A stretch of DNA of 64,000 nt from Escarpia spicata (taxonomy: Eukaryota; Annelida; Polychaeta; Sabellida; Siboglinidae): contig OZ023217.1 of the NCBI GenBank assembly GCA_963995525.1, forward strand, positions 23,853,494 through 23,917,493, written 5' to 3'. The notes under the pieces were generated by a model, which worked only from the letters and a program-made list of their open reading frames with translations, was not told where the DNA came from and made no database searches. The position numbers and the translations under genes are program-made. Shown here piece by piece: positions 60,650 to 64,000 of this stretch (position 1 is its first letter; each line of letters begins with the position of its first letter).

Positions 60650-60860
60650 GTTAAAGCATAGGCCGTTTTTATCGCAAAGGTATCCGACCACTTTTCGAAT
60701 TTTAACCCCACGTTAAAGCATAGGTCATTTTATCGCAAAGGTATCCGACCACTTTTCGAATTTTTATCCCGTGTTAAAGCATAGGTCATTTTATCGCAAA
60801 GGTATCCGACCACTTTTCGAATTTTTATCCCGTTTTTATCCCATAGGCCATTTTTTTCGC
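60650..60860. repeat. ~61-bp tandem repeat
   Basis: Three to four units of ttatcgcaaaggtatccgac-cacttttcgaa. It shares the phrase gttaaagcatagg with the preceding family. Confidence 0.9.
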
Positions 60861-61049
60861 AAAGGTACGCGACCACTTTTTGAATAAAATAACATATACC
60901 GAATACCATTTGAATATGCTACTCACGATATTGCTTGATCCGGATGCCGAGCCTTCGCCAAGGAACCGACCCGTTATTTGTTTGACGATGACGTGTCCAA
61001 TATGTGGTGTTATAGTAAGGCGTAATTTATAACAAAAGGCTTATAAATT

Positions 61050-61570
61050 CAACGGAGACCGTTTTATCTGAAGCAATGTATACGAAATGTAGACTACATA
61101 TAGGACTATGTTATACCAGAGCCTATAGCCTCGTTTTTTTCCGAACAGAGTGACCAAGGAGTACTGCCCAAATTAGTGTCTATTGCACGTTTGCGTGCAA
61201 TAGAGCCCCGTGACGGATACTTCATGAACAACAAACACCACTTTATGTGACGTCATGACGCAGTGACATCGTTAAAACTCTACAGTCTGTGCTTTTGAAT
61301 TTTCTACTCTACAATCTGTGATCTTTCGGCACGCCCACGTGACCTTTATGTTCTGTTGAATTGTTATAAAAGCCCTGCGTCTGTTTTGTTTGGTCATTAT
61401 ATCTTACAATTTGGAAGATGAACAACATGACTAGTGATAACGTCCGACAAGGGATTGTTTTATCTGAAGTAATGTATACGAAATGTAGATTACATATAGG
61501 ACTATGTTATACCAGAGCCTAAAGCATCGTTTTTTCGAGCAGAGTGCCCATTTTGGAATTAGCCCTTTGG
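61050..61570. repeat. ~400-bp spaced direct repeat
   Basis: gttttatctgaagcaatgta and the ~100 bases after it (61067-61160) recur at 61459-61555. The Polinton-like promoter fragment lies between the two copies. Confidence 0.85.
61295..61415 (+). mobile_element. Fragment of a second Polinton end (promoter region)
   Basis: The + strand matches the minus strand of 31190-31330: tttctactctacaatctgtg, gcccacgtgacctttatgtt, TATAAAAG (61365-61372) and ccctgcgtctg. An ATG follows at 61419, but no polymerase sequence continues, so this appears to be an isolated remnant. Confidence 0.65.
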
Positions 61571-61980
61571 TGTCTGTTACAAAAACCCGTACTCGAGACG
61601 TGTCTGGACACGTTTGTTTGTCGCAAGCACGCGCACCCTGTATGACGTCATGGTACGCGCTGTAATTTTGTACACGAAGTGAGTTGTTCAAGCAGATAGT
61701 GCTTTGATTAGACCTTGTGTTGAACTTGCGCGTATGTAATGTAATCCCTTCATGTGACGTCAATTAAATAAGTAATTGCGCATGCACAATAGTGGCTATT
61801 CTTATATGTCGTAGGTTGTCGACCCTTTGATTAGGTGTAGGACGCTCCTAGTCTATACATTTACAACTTTAACATAGGTCCAAACCCGATAAAGCATAGC
61901 CGGCATAGCCATAGGCATAGCATAGGTATAGCCATAGGCCTAAGGCTAAGGGGCTAAACTTAAAGGCTATCTGGCCTACA
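61571..61980. other. Non-coding with short ATAGG/GCATAG repeats
   Basis: No gene seen. 61890-61980 is a degenerate gcatag/cataggc short repeat. Confidence 0.5.
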
Positions 61981-61983
61981 GCG

Positions 61984-62330
61984 CATAACCACGGACAAAC
62001 ACCTTACAAACACTGACAAACAGCTCATAACCACCAACAAACACCTTACAAACACTGACAAACAGCTCATAACCACCAACAAACACCTTACAAACACTGA
62101 CAAACAGCTCGTAACCACCAACAAACAACTTACAAACACTGACAAACAGCTCATAACCACCAACAAACACCTTATAAACACTGACAAACAGTTCATAACC
62201 ACTGTCACTGACAAACAACTTACAAACACGGACAACCAACTTACAAACACTGACAACCAACTTACAAACACGGACAAACAACTTACAAACACTGACAAAC
62301 AGCTCATAACCAATGACAAACAACTCAAAA
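61984..62330. repeat. 42-bp tandem repeat
   Basis: About eight units of ctcataaccaccaacaaaca-ccttacaaacactgacaaac. The period is a multiple of three, so minus frames stay open; no gene is implied. Confidence 0.95.
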
Positions 62331-62980
62331 ACACCGACATGCTATAGCGAGTGAAAAATCTCCCTGTTAACCGGTATAAACTGGTATAAATCAAGCCTCA
62401 AGGTTCTGTGTATTTGTCCCGTGTTAAGGCATAGGGAATTATACGAACTTATCTGCTAAAACATTCAAACTACCAGCTATCTGTGTAATATTTTGGTCAA
62501 ACTGTTTGTCGTGTAACAATATTTGTCAGTACTTACCAACGGTCACAGTGGGTATCCTGTTTGTAAACTGTTTTGAAGGGGTATTCCCTGTTCAAGCCTC
62601 ATCTATTTAAATAAACACGCTATGGGCGATGCACAATGTCGACTAGAGCGACTTGACGCCAAAGATCATATATCAATACAAGACGACGCAGTGCTCGCTA
62701 TCTATATTGTTCGAGGAAAGTGAAGCGTCATGATAGTGAAGCGTTATGTTAGAACAGTACAGACACACAATAACCTCCCAGATAAGATGTACCAGTATTT
62801 ATATAGTTTACCGTATTAAGGGCCAAGTGTACAAATGTCAATTAGAACGTTTTTATCTTTTTTCGGACTATAGTATTTAAATTCGTGCTTCTTCGTTAAA
62901 ACCTGCCAAATTAGCTTCGGTCGTAAAACAAATAACCTGGCACGGGTAACCGAAAATGAACTCATAGATACATACACGTG
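62331..62980. other. No recognised feature
   Basis: AT-rich unique sequence between two satellite blocks. Confidence 0.5.
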
Positions 62981-62984
62981 GTAC

Positions 62985-63215
62985 GAAACACACAACTGAA
63001 CCGAATACGCTATTCAAATCGAACTCAGACCAACTAGTTGCGCAAACGAAACACAAACTTAACCGAATACGCTATACAAATCGAACTCAGAACAAATAGT
63101 TGCGAAAACGAAACACTATAGTTTGACCAACACGCTACACGAATCGAACTATAGACACGAGTTGTACAAAAGAAATACAAACTTAGCCGAACACGCTGCA
63201 CGAATTGAACTCAGA
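62985..63215. repeat. 62-64-bp tandem repeat, first block
   Basis: Units of accgaatacgct-xx-caaatcgaactcag-x-tagttgcg-aacgaaacacaaactta. The same family resumes at 63880 after a different array. Confidence 0.9.
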
Positions 63216-63875
63216 CCGACTGATGACACATCACACGTTATGTCACGAGACTACGGATGTCACATCACACGTTATGTCACGAGACTACGTCGGATGTCAC
63301 ATCACACAAGATTACGGATGACACATCACGCGTTATGTCACAAGATTACGGATGACACATCACAAGTTATGTCACAAGATTACGGATGACACATCACACG
63401 TTATGTCACGAGACTACGTCGGATGTCACATCACACAAGATTACGGATGACACATCACGCGTTATGTCACAAGATTACGGATGACCCATCACAAGTTATG
63501 TCACAAGATTACGGTTGACACATCACACGTTATGTCACGAGACTACGTCGGATGTCACATCATACAAGATTACGGATGACACATCACGCGTTATGTCACA
63601 AGATTACGAATGACACATCACGAGTTATGTCACAAGATTACGGATGACACATCACACGTTATGTCACGAGACTACGTCGGATGTCACATCACACAAGATT
63701 ACGGATGACACATCACGCGTTATGTCACAAGATTACGGATGACACATCACAAGTTATGTCACAAGATTACGGATGACCCATCACACGTTATGTCACGAGA
63801 CTACGGATGTCACATCACACGAGAGTACGACCGAGACAAGAGATATGCCACGAGACTACGGATGACACATCACAT
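63216..63875. repeat. 129-bp higher-order satellite of ~34-bp subunits
   Basis: The marker gagactacgtcgg begins at 63281, 63410, 63539 and 63668, exactly 129 bases apart. Each higher-order unit contains several tatgtcacaagattacggat / gacacatcacacgt subunits with ordered variants. Confidence 0.95.
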
Positions 63876-64000
63876 GAGACTCAGACCAACTAGTTGCGTA
63901 AACGAAACAGAAACTTAGCCGATTACGCTACACGAATCGAAATATAGACACGAGTTGTACAAACGAAACAGAAACTTAGCCGAACAAGTGACACGAATTG
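63876..64000. repeat. 62-64-bp tandem repeat, second block, cut by window edge
   Basis: Resumes the family of 62985-63215 (aactagttgcgtaaacgaaa, acttagccga, acacgaatcga) and continues past the end of the window. Confidence 0.9.

Noticed and set aside
61960..62394. 144-codon minus-strand frame with a repeated hydrophobic 14-residue unit, looking like a multi-pass membrane protein
   Set aside because: The 42-bp tandem repeat has a period divisible by three and no stops in two frames. There is no start context or splice support, and a second minus frame is equally open.

Overview
This is metazoan nuclear DNA. It shows split genes with canonical GT-AG junctions, a LIM-homeodomain exon, immunoglobulin-domain exons, a Polinton/Maverick element, tRNA-derived repeats, and very abundant microsatellites and minisatellites. 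It looks like a repeat-rich, probably marine, invertebrate genome. I cannot name the species. A 200-base run of N (12498-12697) shows that it is an assembled scaffold.

Layout. (1) 1-12497: the left part holds the CpG-rich 5' region, a probable first coding exon (6060-6149) and the first LIM-domain exon (8941-9146) of an LHX2/9-type gene on the + strand. The rest of that gene was not found in the window. (2) 12698-35007: copy A of a large duplication. It carries a + strand, multi-exon, three-Ig-domain membrane receptor gene. Introns contain a 34-bp minisatellite, CA/CT microsatellites, a fold-back element with tRNA-like arms and a complete but decayed 9.47-kb Polinton (22097-31561). (3) 35008-37353: two further exons, phase-compatible with the receptor of copy A, that would supply a long cytoplasmic tail. 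A LINE fragment and a SINE lie between them. (4) 37354-44229: transposon wreckage, including an inverted non-LTR retroelement fragment and a 2.6-kb element with ~135-bp terminal inverted repeats. (5) 44230-60218: copy B of the duplication, with the same exon series but without the Polinton, the fold-back and the retroelement. It has its own MITE insertion and much longer minisatellites. (6) 60219-64000: several tandem-repeat families and a fragment of the end of a second Polinton.

The receptor exons join in consistent phases (1-1, 1-1, 1-1, 1-2, 2-0, 0-1, 1-1, then 1-2 and 2-stop). They encode a V-like Ig domain split over two exons, an I-set-like domain in one exon, a third Ig-like domain over three exons, a transmembrane segment and, in copy A, an acidic/basic cytoplasmic tail. 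Differences between the copies are mostly amino-acid replacing in the second and third domains and the membrane segment. The first domain is identical at protein level. That pattern, with tandem duplication, recalls immune or allorecognition receptors, but this is inference.

The Polinton is the best-defined mobile element. It has inverted termini, a 6-bp target duplication (gcggtg/gcgatg) and a matching empty site in copy B. Remnants of packaging ATPase, core protein, integrase with chromodomain, membrane protein, capsid proteins and protein-primed DNA polymerase are all broken by stops and frameshifts.
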